From assembly GCA_037178975.1 (NCBI GenBank), contig JASJZH010000006.1:9858001-9922000 (forward strand): a stretch of DNA of 64,000 nucleotides, written 5' to 3'. Position numbers and translations under genes: made by a program. Origin of the DNA: Oscheius tipulae (taxonomy: Eukaryota; Nematoda; Chromadorea; Rhabditida; Rhabditidae). The notes beneath the pieces are model-generated. The model searched no databases. It saw only the letters and a list, made by a program, of their open reading frames with translations, and had not been told where the DNA came from. Shown piece after piece: positions 9,578 through 20,129 of this stretch (position 1 is the stretch's first letter; each line of letters opens with the position of its first letter).

Positions 9578-12500
9578 ATGCGGATAGTTCTTTTGTTGTT
9601 TTTCTTCTACTTTTGTAAGTTTTTAATTTATCTTTATGACAAAAGTTAAGCTCATGCCGATTCGGTCTGCCCCAAAGATCTTGGACTGTGTCTACGTCCT
9701 CTAGTAGATACATGGGAACATATAAGAAATATCGAAGATCACGCGGCTGATCTCATTTTCCCAGTATAATTTCTCAATTTTCACAGGAGCAAAAAGTTCC
9801 AGCTCCCGCTCTACCGCAGAAACTCGACTTTGGTCCTGTGTGAACAGTATGACACGATTCGAAAAAAGTGCTTCTCAGACTCGTGGGTATTTTAACACAC
9901 TCTGACATCATGGAAAACATTGCATTTAAGTGTCCAGGTCAAGTTATTAGATCAAGTTTTTTTCCAGCTGCGGCCCCTCGCCGATGATAACATTCATCAA
10001 ACAGCAATTAGGCAATTTCTGCGGGTCGTTACTCCCGCTCTATATGAGTAAGTAATCGAGGAAATGTAAACAATGCAAATTTTAGAAAAACACGATTGTA
10101 CATCGACGACTCTCTTAAGGAATAGGCAATGTCTCCGTCACTTACATGGAATGCCCAATCCTCTCGTCAGCTCAGGTGACTGAAAGTTTTTTGGCGACAA
10201 TGTTCCAGATCGCTGTAACTCTTTCATGGACTTTTTCAACTGTATCGAGTCATTTTTGGACAAAAAGTGTGGAAAGGAAACAGTGACTCTGTTTGGAGGA
10301 GCTATTAAGAACATTGGCTGTAGCCTGGATGCAGGTAAGAGGAGAACATGATGAAATGGAAAAATGTCTAGACGGGCTTAAGCTAAACAAAACCTTTTAA
10401 ATGAGGAACTAAAAATAGAGGTGGGAAGGATTCTCTAGGGATGTTTAAGATTGTTTATATCCGTGTGTTAGTTAATTGTTTGAGGCTATTTGTGGACATG
10501 AGATAGTGGAAGTTTGGGTTCAGCTCGCTATACCGGGCGACCTACCTCCAGGATTGCAATTTCCAGTCTTGCCAATGTTCTGTGAAGTTGTAGCCTTTAA
10601 TCTGCTCTACAACTTTACAGAGCATCCTATAGCTGCGGAGTATTATCGATATTCCAGTTAAACTTTCTATGAAACTGGGGAAAGTAGTTTTTCCATAAGC
10701 TTTTTCAGATATTGTGTCTAGCAGGCTTTCTCGCTATAGAAAGGTAGGTTGCCCCGGTAAAACATTGACACTTCCCGATGAAAGCTATGCATTTGCATCT
10801 TCTTCTTTTTCGAGTAGTATACCGTAACCTTCCAACCCTGCGAAGTGGTTGCTAACACAACCCGACTATTTTAATGACCAAAAGAAGGAAAGTTCATGAG
10901 TTCCAAAAGCTGGTTAGTATAATATACTTGCATCGTTTCACAACGATTCCCGTCGAATATGGGTTTGGGTCATTTGATCATTAAAAATAGCCGGGTTGCG
11001 TTAGGCTCAAGGCGTCAGAACAGAGGTTTGCGATAGCCTTTCAACTCAAGGGCTAACGCTATCCACCCCTTCTATTTCAGGAGCAATGCTAGACGAAGAC
11101 CTCAAGCTGCTAAACTCCAGTGGTACATATACTGAAGAAGCTTTGGAAGGTTGTCAATTAATTTGCTACTAGACAATCCAGACAGGTTTCCTAGAGACGA
11201 ACCGTCCAGCCAACTTTTCGGACCTCTTGACGTCGGCCGAGACGACTGCCACTTTGGTCCCCGACACCCCCGTGGACTCCGCCAGCATAAACAAAGAAAG
11301 TGACCAGGATTGGAAGTCGACTGAAAAAGTAGAGGCTACTACGGAGATCGTATCAGAAACTACGTGGAGCGTGGAGAATGAAGTGAAGCGGGACGGCAAT
11401 TCATCCCGGGATCATGAATTAAATAATTCCTTGGATAGGATGACAACTGAAAACATGTCCACTATGGGCATTGAGGAGCATGAAACGGAAGATGATTTTG
11501 AAGCCACGACAGAGATTATTGACCAGCCTGATTTACTGCTAGTTGATGACAAAATTCTGTTTTTGGACACTGTCAATACGACAGATATCAGCCCGTCCAC
11601 GACTACTGAAGAGGTAGAAGTCACTACGGAAGAAATGACAGTTTCTACTTCTGCAACGTGTTCTCAGGAAGACGAGGATTATGTCACGGCATGTCATTCG
11701 CACCTACTAAGGTAAAACTGTCTTAACATTACTAATTATAAACCTCAGACGGCTAGCCAACCTTTCTCCACAAAACTTTACTGCACAAGTACGCTTCCCA
11801 CTGGCTGGCATCCCTCTACGGGAAGTACAACATCTTTGCAAGATGTACGACGAGGGGAACAAATGTGCTTCGGATCAGCTACCGAAGTGTGAAGACATGC
11901 AGGTAGCATTTTCTGTTGCAAGGGAATGCTAAAATTTGGACATACCAGCATTATCGTCTGTCGAGACGATAAGTGTCAGAACACAGAGACGCGTTAGAGA
12001 CGGTAGCGCTCCAAATTTGCCTAGCAAGTGAGTACGGAAGAGATTTTATGCAGCTGACAACACGCTACGATTGAAACTTATAGGGTACGGGTCATAATAT
12101 TTCCGGGTACCATTATAGATTGACAGTTCACGGTTTAAGTATGCGTGTATCATTGTCTGTTTTTATCAAGTATATGAAAGTACAGAGGCCTATCAAATAG
12201 TGGTAGTTTTCCCCTGCAAAACCACTGCAAAACTTCAATTCTTTGTTCAAACCCGTTTCAGCTGATGCGCCTGGTCAACTCCCAATTGGAGGCCGTCTGT
12301 TTCCGCATCGAGTCGATGTTTAGAGAGTACCAATGCATACTAGACACATTCCGACAGAACCCTGTAAGTTTGCACGATCCAGACAGATCATTATCCTTGT
12401 TAGTGATGCGCCGCGCGAGATAATGCCGATATTAGGAACAGATGTTTTAGAAATGCACGGAATATATCAAAGGAATTGTGGATGAGGAAGAGGCTTGTAA

Positions 12501-13731
12501 AGGGCAACAAGAGGCTTATGAATGCTTCACCTCGAGTCTCTCTTGCTATCAAGGAGCACTTATCCTCGTCAGAGAAATGGTTCGTGGGCATGGATGTCGT
12601 GTTGACTTAAAACGTAGGTGCTAATTGAAAATGAAAACAGTGGATTTTAAGGATGGCTGACAAAACCGCCCACAACCACTTTAACTGCCACCACTTCATC
12701 AGGTAACGTAGTTTCTTCTGTGGACAATTTTACATTTTGTACCTCTCGACTATTCGGAATCCCTGTGGTGTCGTTTCTATCTAAATTCAGTCAGACGTTA
12801 TAATCTGTTGCTAATATTGTCTCAACTTGTTTGTCGGTCAGGTCATTTTTTGAGGTGACGGGGGTCTGGGGTTGTCAACTCTGTTATGAACTGATCTAGT
12901 ATCGAAGAACGAAAATTTTCTACTCCAACATTCGGTAAACTCTACATTTAAGGTCCAGAAACAAGTACCCCAATCATCGAAACTACAGAAAAAGCTCCGA
13001 AGCTAAAAATTCCTGAGAAGATCAGAAAAGTACCGAAGATCAGAGCAAGACTACCAGAAACAACAGAAACAACTGAGTCACCTCCTTCTTCTACTACCCA
13101 AACGGAAGAGATGACTAGTGTCCCTACCTCCGCTCTTGCTCAATGGTTTGGAACTTGTTCGCCGAAAAACCGGAAGATTGCGCGCTCGTGCATGGGTCCT
13201 CTTCTCCGAACCTGGGATGGTCTCCGTAAACGGAGACAGCAACTTCGAAGGGTAAAAACTTGATACGACGTTAAGTATAAGTCATTTAGAGCCAATTTCC
13301 GATCTACCGCTACACGAAGACGGAACTACTGGAGCTGTGTGACGGCTACGCTAATTCGTTCCTCTGCGCTGGTCACGATACCATCAGATATTGTCTAAAC
13401 GACGAACTTGTGGCTTTTGCGCAGGGACATCTTGGTTACCAGTGTTCGCCGCAAAACTTGCAACGGTTTTTGACCCACTATGACTGTAGGTTTGAATATT
13501 GAACCAAAAGTCTGTTTTTCAGGTATAACCGAGGTGGAAGAGACATCAGAATGCAGAGAACTGGCTTCTGGAGAAGCTCTGCCCGGTAAAGGACAGTTCT
13601 GTGCAAAAATACAAAAGTATGCGGAATGCATGACACCTCGGGTTGAGAAGATATGTTCGGCTAACGGCCTGACCGAGTTCCAGAGAACTATTCTTCAATA
13701 CGGATGCCAAAATGTGAAGCATGACCAATAA
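9578..13731 (+). CDS. Large secreted protein with three DUF19 (T20D4.11-like) domains
   Basis: A multi-exon model with a signal peptide in exon 1 (MRIVLLLFFFYF). Three Cys-rich units follow. Unit 1 (about 9645-10335) holds CPKDLGLCLRPLVDTW, LYRRNSTLVLCEQYD and RCNSFMDFFNCIESF. Unit 2 (11665-12615) holds FPLAGIPLREVQHLCKMYD and EAYECFTSSLSCY. Unit 3 (13150-13731) holds FPIYRYTKTELLELCDGY and ends GCQNVKHDQ. FP.YR.....LL.LCD.Y with paired cysteines is typical of nematode DUF19, a secreted family of unknown role. Thr/Ser/Glu-rich linkers (11200-11660 and 12660-13110) look like glycosylated spacers. The largest intron (10336-11081) carries a foldback. Oddity: between exons 2 and 3 the only GT/AG pair I found (9764, 9786) breaks the frame by one base, so there is a sequence error, an unusual splice or a lesion in unit 1. 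Confidence 0.75.
10851..11005. repeat. Short inverted repeat within an intron
   Basis: Arms at about 10851-10886 and 10970-11005 match in reverse complement at roughly 30 of 36 positions (core CAACCCG.CTATTTTTAATGA). The 83-base spacer shows nothing notable. It resembles a small foldback or decayed MITE in the largest intron of the DUF19 gene. Confidence 0.55.
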
Positions 13732-14718
13732 AGTTGTTTGTACATACTGAAAGTGTAGCCAGCGTAGCCAGAAATCCATGGCTGGACTCGTCTTTCAAGT
13801 TCAAAACGTGCCGAGCTTAAAGGTGGCCTGGATTCTGACGTTATCTGGCCGGCAGATACGAATCGCCGATCCCTACAAAGTGCGTGTCGCTTCTCGCGCT
13901 CAACATCTTTCTCCCCCTTGTTCTCCTCTTTCCTGAACAAGCAACCAGATTTTGTCCACCCTCTCTGGGGACACGGTGGCCTCTACTTGAGTCCATATGA
14001 TCTCGTTGATTTGTACTTGTCTTCAAGTTTTTCGAGTCTGTCTCATTCTTTCCTTCTTCCATACCGGCTGTCAAACCAGAGTGTCTTAACAATATCCACC
14101 GTATGTCTAATGTCAAGTTCTGCCAATCATTTTAACGATATTCAAATGTTTTTCGCAGTTCTAACATTTCTCTTCCCGCGCAATCGCCTGTTAGTCGAAA
14201 AATTGACAGCTGGCTGTGATGTTAACTGGCTAATAGTTGCTAAATAGTTGTCACATTGTGTTCGACTTGAAACTTACACGGTAGCCTACTCAGCTACTGT
14301 TTGCTTGGCTCTTTTGCGAACTTGCGAATCCAAAACAGTCCTCTCTCGTCACAAACTAGGCTGGTCCTTTTTATTGAGCAGACCATAAGATTTGCAATGT
14401 TTGCTTGCGACTCTTTAAAAATCTGCTCCCGGTTTGTTGGCCAACTCTTTACACGTGTTTTCAATGACGCTCGTTCGGCGAGTTTAAACCATTCCATCTT
14501 GACCTTTCTTATTTCTCACCTGTTGCATACGTCACCCAGAACTTTCTCAAAATCTCAGAACTGGTTCAGACCAAAATTTTTCGCCTAAATGTCAATTGTT
14601 TTTGTGTCCAAGATAACATCTTCTGGTACCGTTTAGTGTCTCTCTATTCCATTTAGTAGTTGGAGGGTAAAAGTTGATACAGACTGGTTTGAAGGTCGAG
14701 TACCTGGAAACTTTTCAC
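13732..14718. other. Intergenic, no gene seen
   Basis: Frames of 60-109 codons on both strands have no motif or splice context. The region is pyrimidine-rich on the plus strand around 13900-14080 and 14500-14560. Confidence 0.5.
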
Positions 14719-16925
14719 ATGGGTCTGCTCAGTTTTGGACTGGTTGTAGGAGTCGTCTCCTACATCGCCTACTTCATCTTTTCGAAAGTGAAACTTTTAC
14801 AAATATGTAAAATATCGAGACTTTAGGCCAAATATATCTATTCTAAGTTAACGGTCTTCCAAGGTCCTGCAGCTGTTCCAGTGCTTGGGAACCTTCACCA
14901 ATTCCATTTCACGCCGGAAGAGTTTTTCGAGCAGGCTCAAGGTCTCGGCTATCTTCTTCGCGATGGCGAGCAGAGAGTCTGTCGTGTTTGGCTTGGTGGC
15001 CTGCCATTTGTGCTTCTTTATGGAGCCGAAGAGTGCGAGGCTATTTTGGGTAGCAACAAGATGCTGAACAAGCCCTTCCACTACAATTATCTCGGTCCCT
15101 GGATTGGGGAAGGACTGCTGATTAGCAAGCCGGACAAGTGGCGACCGAGGAGAAAGCTACTCACACCCACTTTCCACTATGACATTTTGAAGGACTTTGT
15201 CGAGGTAAGGGAAACCTTTTCAAGTGTAAAGATGAACTGATATTTAGGTATACAACAAGCATGCAAGAATCTTGGCTAACAAGCTCGGAAAGTTTGCCAA
15301 TGATGGAGATTTTCATGAAATTTTCCATACCAGTGAGTTTGTCAAAGACGGACATATGAAAATCACTTGTTTTACCAAATTGCTTAGGTGACCCTTTTTC
15401 ATGTTTTTCAAAAAATATCAGGTTGACGACCGAGGCAATACAAGCGAGATTTTTGTTAAGCAATAGGGATTGTAAAGTAGATGCTTCTGTCTGATCACCG
15501 AGACAGTATGGGTGATTATTTTACTGGGGAAACGGGACGGTTGGGATAAGTATGTTTGAATGTCAAGATGGTACAGCATCTGCTGACTTCCCAGATCAAC
15601 AGCCAAAATTTGCCTGTTTTCCGAAACGGTACGAGAGAGAAACTGATTGGTTACAAATAAAATTAGGATCTGCTTATACGAGACAGAGAATCAGTTGTGG
15701 AAACTACTATTTTTATTCTTTAATTTTAGTCTCCTACTGTACCCTTGACGTGATTTGCGAAGCTGCCCTTGGAGTCAGTGCCGACTGCCAGTCCAAGCCC
15801 AACAATCCCTACTTGGATGCCGTTTTCAAGTAATAGGCTCCCCTGTTTATTCTGGAAATCCTCTCAGGATGAAATATATCGTTCACCAGCGCATCGTTAA
15901 GCCCTACTTCTACCCGGAGTTTCTTTTTTACTGGTTCGGAGCTGGCAGGGAAATGGACAAGTGCGTCAAGATCCTTCACGACTTCACATGGACAGCAATT
16001 GCCGCTCGTAAGGAAAAGGCTGACGCAGCTGGCGGCGTAGAAAAACTGCTTGTCCAGGAGACGTCAGAAGGTGGCGTTTTTTCTCGAGTTCCAATAATGC
16101 AAAGAGACACGCTTCAGGTCGCAGGCGAATGGCTTTCCTAGATCTCATGCTCGATATGCACGCTAAAGGCGATATCGACATGACGGGAATCCAGGAAGAG
16201 GTGGACACTTTCACTTTTGAGGTGCGCAAACTGGTGACACTCAGTCGAGAAAAAATTTTGCAGGCCCATGACACAACGTCGGCCTCGATCAACTGGTTCC
16301 TTCATTTGATGGGAGCAAATCCTGATGTGCAGGCCAAGGTTCACAAGGAAATTGATGACGTGCTGGGCGAGGGCGACCGCCCCATCACCTACGAGGACCT
16401 CGGTCGATTCAAGTACCTGGAGGCCTGCATAAAGGAAACACTTCGACTCTATCCTTCAGTGCCACTGATTGCGCGCCAGGTTATGGAAGACGTAAACATT
16501 AGTAAGAGGGCATAGACATCCAGAAAAGTATCCAATTCAGAGGGAGCCACCCTTCCTGCCGGTACAGGCGTGGTCATGATCGCTTCCATGGTCCATAAGG
16601 ACCCTCGTTACTGGACAGACCCCGAAGTTTTCAATCCTGACAGATTCATCAACGGGGACATTAAGCACGCATATGCTTACATTCCATTCTCCGCTGGAAG
16701 CAGAAATTGTATAGGTGCGTAGCAAAACTTAACAGGCAAATTTATATTTCAGGACAAAGATTCGCTATAATGGAGGAAAAAGTGGTACTTTCAACACTGT
16801 TAAGACAGTTGAGAGTCGAGTCCAAGCTCAGAACCGACCAAATGCGGGTAGCAGCAGAACTGATCATTCGCCCAATGCATGGCAACCACATACGTTTCCA
16901 CCGCCGACAGTTCGGAGAGTACTAA
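14719..16925 (+). CDS. Cytochrome P450, CYP4 family (CYP4V-like)
   Basis: A nine-exon model (14719-14806, 14864-15204, 15248-15332, 15730-15829, 15868-16070, 16118-16221, 16264-16501, 16541-16714, 16753-16925) gives 501 residues, the normal length. There is an N-terminal membrane anchor (LLSFGLVVGVVSYIAYFIF), the C helix WRPRRKLLTPTFH, the I-helix oxygen-binding motif AHDTTSASINW, the K-helix ETLR, the FNPDRF (PERF-like) stretch and the heme loop FSAGSRNCIGQRFA with its Cys ligand. All catalytic landmarks are intact. AHDTTS and the long EEVDTFTFE lead are typical of CYP4V, whose members often omega-hydroxylate fatty acids; the substrate here is unknown. It should sit in the endoplasmic reticulum membrane. 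Intron 3 (396 bases) holds a copy of the dispersed 20-base motif. AATAAA is at 16961. Confidence 0.93.
15497..15515 (+). repeat. Dispersed 20-base motif in a P450 intron
   Basis: ACCGAGACAGTATGGGTGA. Copies or near copies are at 26134-26153, 61511-61529 and 46458-46477 on the same strand and at 32921-32939 on the other. It may be the surviving core of an interspersed repeat. Confidence 0.55.
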
Positions 16926-18047
16926 ACTTTTGATCTTCTCTTTTTGACCAATGGGTACACAATAAAGCTTTCGATCAGCTGTTTCGCTTGACTTTTGGAT
17001 GCATTCATTTACGCTTACAAGTACAAACCGTTTTCTTCTTTAACAGCTTTGCTTCTTCTCATTATGTTGGATTCCTAACGTTGATCCCAATCATACTCGT
17101 GTTCGTGCGATAGAGCCAATTTTCTTAATGGTGTGGCTCATAGACGATCAAACAATGATTAAGTGAAAGTTTTTCACTAAAAAAATCTTACATCTTACTT
17201 TAGTTAGGTCACATTTTTAGATGGTTCAGTTCAGGGTTGTTTTGCGGTTTAGCTGACCTGATGACCCCTAGGGCGTCCTACAAAAACCCTGGATGTTCTT
17301 TGATAGCTTTCATACAAATAATAGCTGTTCCATTAGCATTTTCGTTAGTATCATTACTTTGGATCAACCGGGACTGTTTCATTCGAACTCCACTGCTTTA
17401 TCGCTGATTTTTTGAACCGCTCTTGCACTTATTCACTCACTCATTGCTGACGATGCCATGTCTGATATTCTGCCGGTATTAGCTGTGAAAATCCGCCTGC
17501 CATCCAGAAGACTTGCTGGTCGGATTCGTCTCATCCGATATCCTTGTTGCTCACCAAGAGACCAGCTGCCGACAGCAGCTTCTCAGCTCTTTAGTCTTGA
17601 CTTAGAATTGGTAACAGGCGGCTTCGCTGCTTCCCTAGTAACAGAAGTTGCCCTCCCAGTCGACGTGTCTCTTGACATGAAATGACTTGCCAGCTTTTTT
17701 GGGTAATAGTGTTGACAGGTAATTGTGCGGAACCATGACAGACACCACTGCGCTTTTGGTAAAGAGAGATTTGAAAATAAACTTCTATGTAGTTCCTAGC
17801 TTGAAACGCATTGGTGTTTGCTCTATAATGCTTCGAGTACTGAGAGCTGATATTTCGATCATTGCTTTTTTGTTTCCGCCTGCACCTTGCACAGAATAAT
17901 ATATGCATAGCCGTTTATCCAATCCCCTTCCAAACCCCGACTGCAGATAATAAGCCCTCTTCGAATTATCCCGCAGTTTGCTACACACACATGTGTATAT
18001 AATTGTATTACATATTTTAGCGGCAACAAGGGCGGAGCTTAGGATCG
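16926..18047. other. Intergenic; 3' end of P450 then non-coding
   Basis: The poly(A) signal for the P450 lies at 16961. After that I see no gene; frames of 60-105 codons lack motifs. Acceptor-like CATATTTTAG at about 18011-18020 could be the trans-splice site of the next gene. Confidence 0.5.
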
Positions 18048-19098
18048 ATGCAGGCTACGCCATTCGGCTTCTCCCCCACTCCCGAAATGGCAGGAACTGC
18101 TGACGCTGCTGTAAGTTGCTTTTTTTTTATCTTTGCAGAAAAGTGGAGCGTATGCGTAAAATAGTTATCGATGACGCCATCGGCACAATTATGTTCTATT
18201 GCGACTTTCTTTATTGCAAAAAACTGATATGAATAACCTAATTGGTACGGGTGAGACAATCTGCAAAATGAAAAAGAGAAAAAGATCAGTGAATAGCTGT
18301 GATCCAGTGTCAAAATAACAAATTTGAAAAACAGTTGAAATAGCTTGTGAGCAGGTGCTAATTAGTCTCTCCTCACTCGATAACTGAGCCTTCGAAATTG
18401 TTTTGCACTTTTAAATGATTTTAAAGGCTAGAGTTTCTTTTTGAGTGCATTTCGAGTAGCATTTGTTTTCTGTGTCGGGTCCTTAGACCGAGGGCGGACG
18501 AGAGAGCCCCCTGGCATCGATCTTCTCAGAAAGGCCCAGGGCTCTGCGTGGAATTACCCCCGTACATTTTAGTCTTTCTTGGAGAGATGGGGAGGGCACA
18601 AGGTGTGTTATTGACGAACGAGCTTGGGTTTTTTTTAACCTCGCAAGAAATTACATTACAAAAATTCAAGTATTTGTTCGAGAGAGGGGACGGGAACGTA
18701 ATTAGGGTTGGAAAGAGACTCTGAATGCCGTGTCACTCAGCACGAGCTATTGAAAAAGGGGGCCTAGGGCTGTATATACACTTTTCTAACTGACTGACTA
18801 TCATTTTAGAAGAATGCTTTGAACTCTCTGTTCGACAAGACAAAGGACGCGCTATCTACGGCCGGTGAGTAAACGTCTTATTCCGAAAACATTTCAATAT
18901 TTTTAGCCGAGACGACCAAGGGCTATGCCAACCAGGCCCAACAAGCTATTGGAAAGATCATTCCTGGAGCTGCTCCAGCCGAAGGACAGGTAAGAAAACT
19001 GACCAAAAAACCTCACAAAACAACCTGTATAGGCTCCCGCCGGTGCTCCAGGTTCCGAAAACACGGCCGCTCCCGGAGTTGCCATCCCTCCTCAGTGA
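18048..19098 (+). CDS. Small Ala/Gly/Pro-rich protein, LEA-like centre
   Basis: Four exons (first exon ending at 18110, then 18810-18864, 18907-18989 and 19033-19098) encode about 89 residues from the ATG at 18048, or 76 from the in-frame ATG at 18087. The core reads NALNSLFDKTKDALSTA then AETTKGYANQAQQAIGK, followed by an Ala/Pro-rich tail ending AIPPQ. Short repeats with regularly spaced Lys, Ala and Thr resemble group 3 LEA or apolipoprotein-like amphipathic helices. I see no signal peptide from the second ATG. The upstream start adds MQATPFGFSPTPE; I keep it because it is in frame just after a likely trans-splice site. AATAAA at about 19194 marks the 3' end. A stress-protective role is only a guess. 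Confidence 0.65.
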
Positions 19099-19409
19099 TC
19101 TCTGTCTTTTCTCTTCCCTATATATCTTTTAACTGTCCATGGAACCAAAGTAGATATTTCCTCTAGTCTTTATAATGTTCCTATATGATCTCGAATAAAA
19201 GACTATCCTTTTCAGCACCAGTATAATTTATCGTTGATGGGGAGGTAAAATGTTCCACAAAACAGCAAAAACCATAAAATGTTGATAACAAGCATTAGGT
19301 ATTACTTAGAGGCACGGGAGAGATCACAAATCTGCAGTTGATGGAAATAAAAGGGGGTTAACCGAGGTTGTACCGGCTATCACAGTCTGGGACTAGGGTT
19401 AAGGACTTT

Positions 19410-20129
19410 TTAGACACATTCTGTCACTTCGGCAACAACAAACTGATCTGTAATCAGTTTCTTTGGCTGCCTTGCTTTTCGACGACTGGATGAGCCGGTG
19501 CCGTTGACGGACGAGATCGAAAGGGTAGGAGAGCTGGAGTGCGTCGAAGCGTTAGACACGGCACCGAGGCTGGCCTAGGGCTCTACTATTGCAAAATTCT
19601 GATGCGAAATTACCTCATGATCATTGTTCTCCGACACGTCAAGGCTTCCGCTTGGCAGGACGAGTGACAATGGAATGTGGGAAAGGGACTGAACCTCAAC
19701 AATTTTAGAAACGGACTAGACTCACTTCATCGTCGGACCCCTTCTTGTCATCCTGACGTCTGCCTCCGCCGCTTAGTCGACTGCGGTCCGGGTCGGTCTC
19801 ATTCAGCGAGCTGAAAGATCGCGCACCTCTTAGTCACAATGCAATAAGGACAATACCGTAGCTTTGCCTCATTCTTGCGCCATTCCCTGATGGAGCTCTC
19901 TGCCACGTTATATTCTCGCCCGGCCGCGCGGTTGCCATTGTTTTTGGCGAAATCTATGATCTCCAGTTTCTCGTCGATCGAGTACTGCTGAAAATGTAAA
20001 CTGTTTATGAGGGGGGAGTGAACCATGTCTCTGTACGTAGGTCGAAAAAAGTACCTTCAGGGTCCTCGTCGGGAAATCATGAACGTCGCCGCTGGTTTTT
20101 CTTTTCCGCGCCTTTCTCTTGTCACCCAT
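19410..20129 (-). CDS. Helix-turn-helix DNA-binding protein (Brinker/Pogo-type domain)
   Basis: A minus-strand model of five exons gives about 165 residues. A very basic start (MGDKRKARKRKTSGD) leads to the HTH domain, QYSIDEKLEIIDFAKNNGNR then AAGREYNVAESSIREWRKNE. This is the classic pattern of the Brinker/CENP-B/Pogo-type DNA-binding domain (K..II.FA..NGNRAA.R.F.V.E..IR.WRK). The rest is Ser/Asp-rich and ends with a basic RRKARQPKK stretch and TDQFVVAEVTECV. No transposase domain follows, so it is more likely a host transcription factor than a Tigger/Pogo remnant. Joints inferred: first exon to FPTRTLK, then a GT/AG intron to QYSID near 19991, then short introns near 19858, 19730-19694 and 19615. 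AG acceptors near the last joint are close together, so local details may differ. Confidence 0.75.

Noticed and set aside
19410-20129. Remnant of a Pogo/Tigger transposase
   Set aside because: The HTH domain fits, but no DDE catalytic part or terminal repeats are visible, and the gene has several host-like introns.
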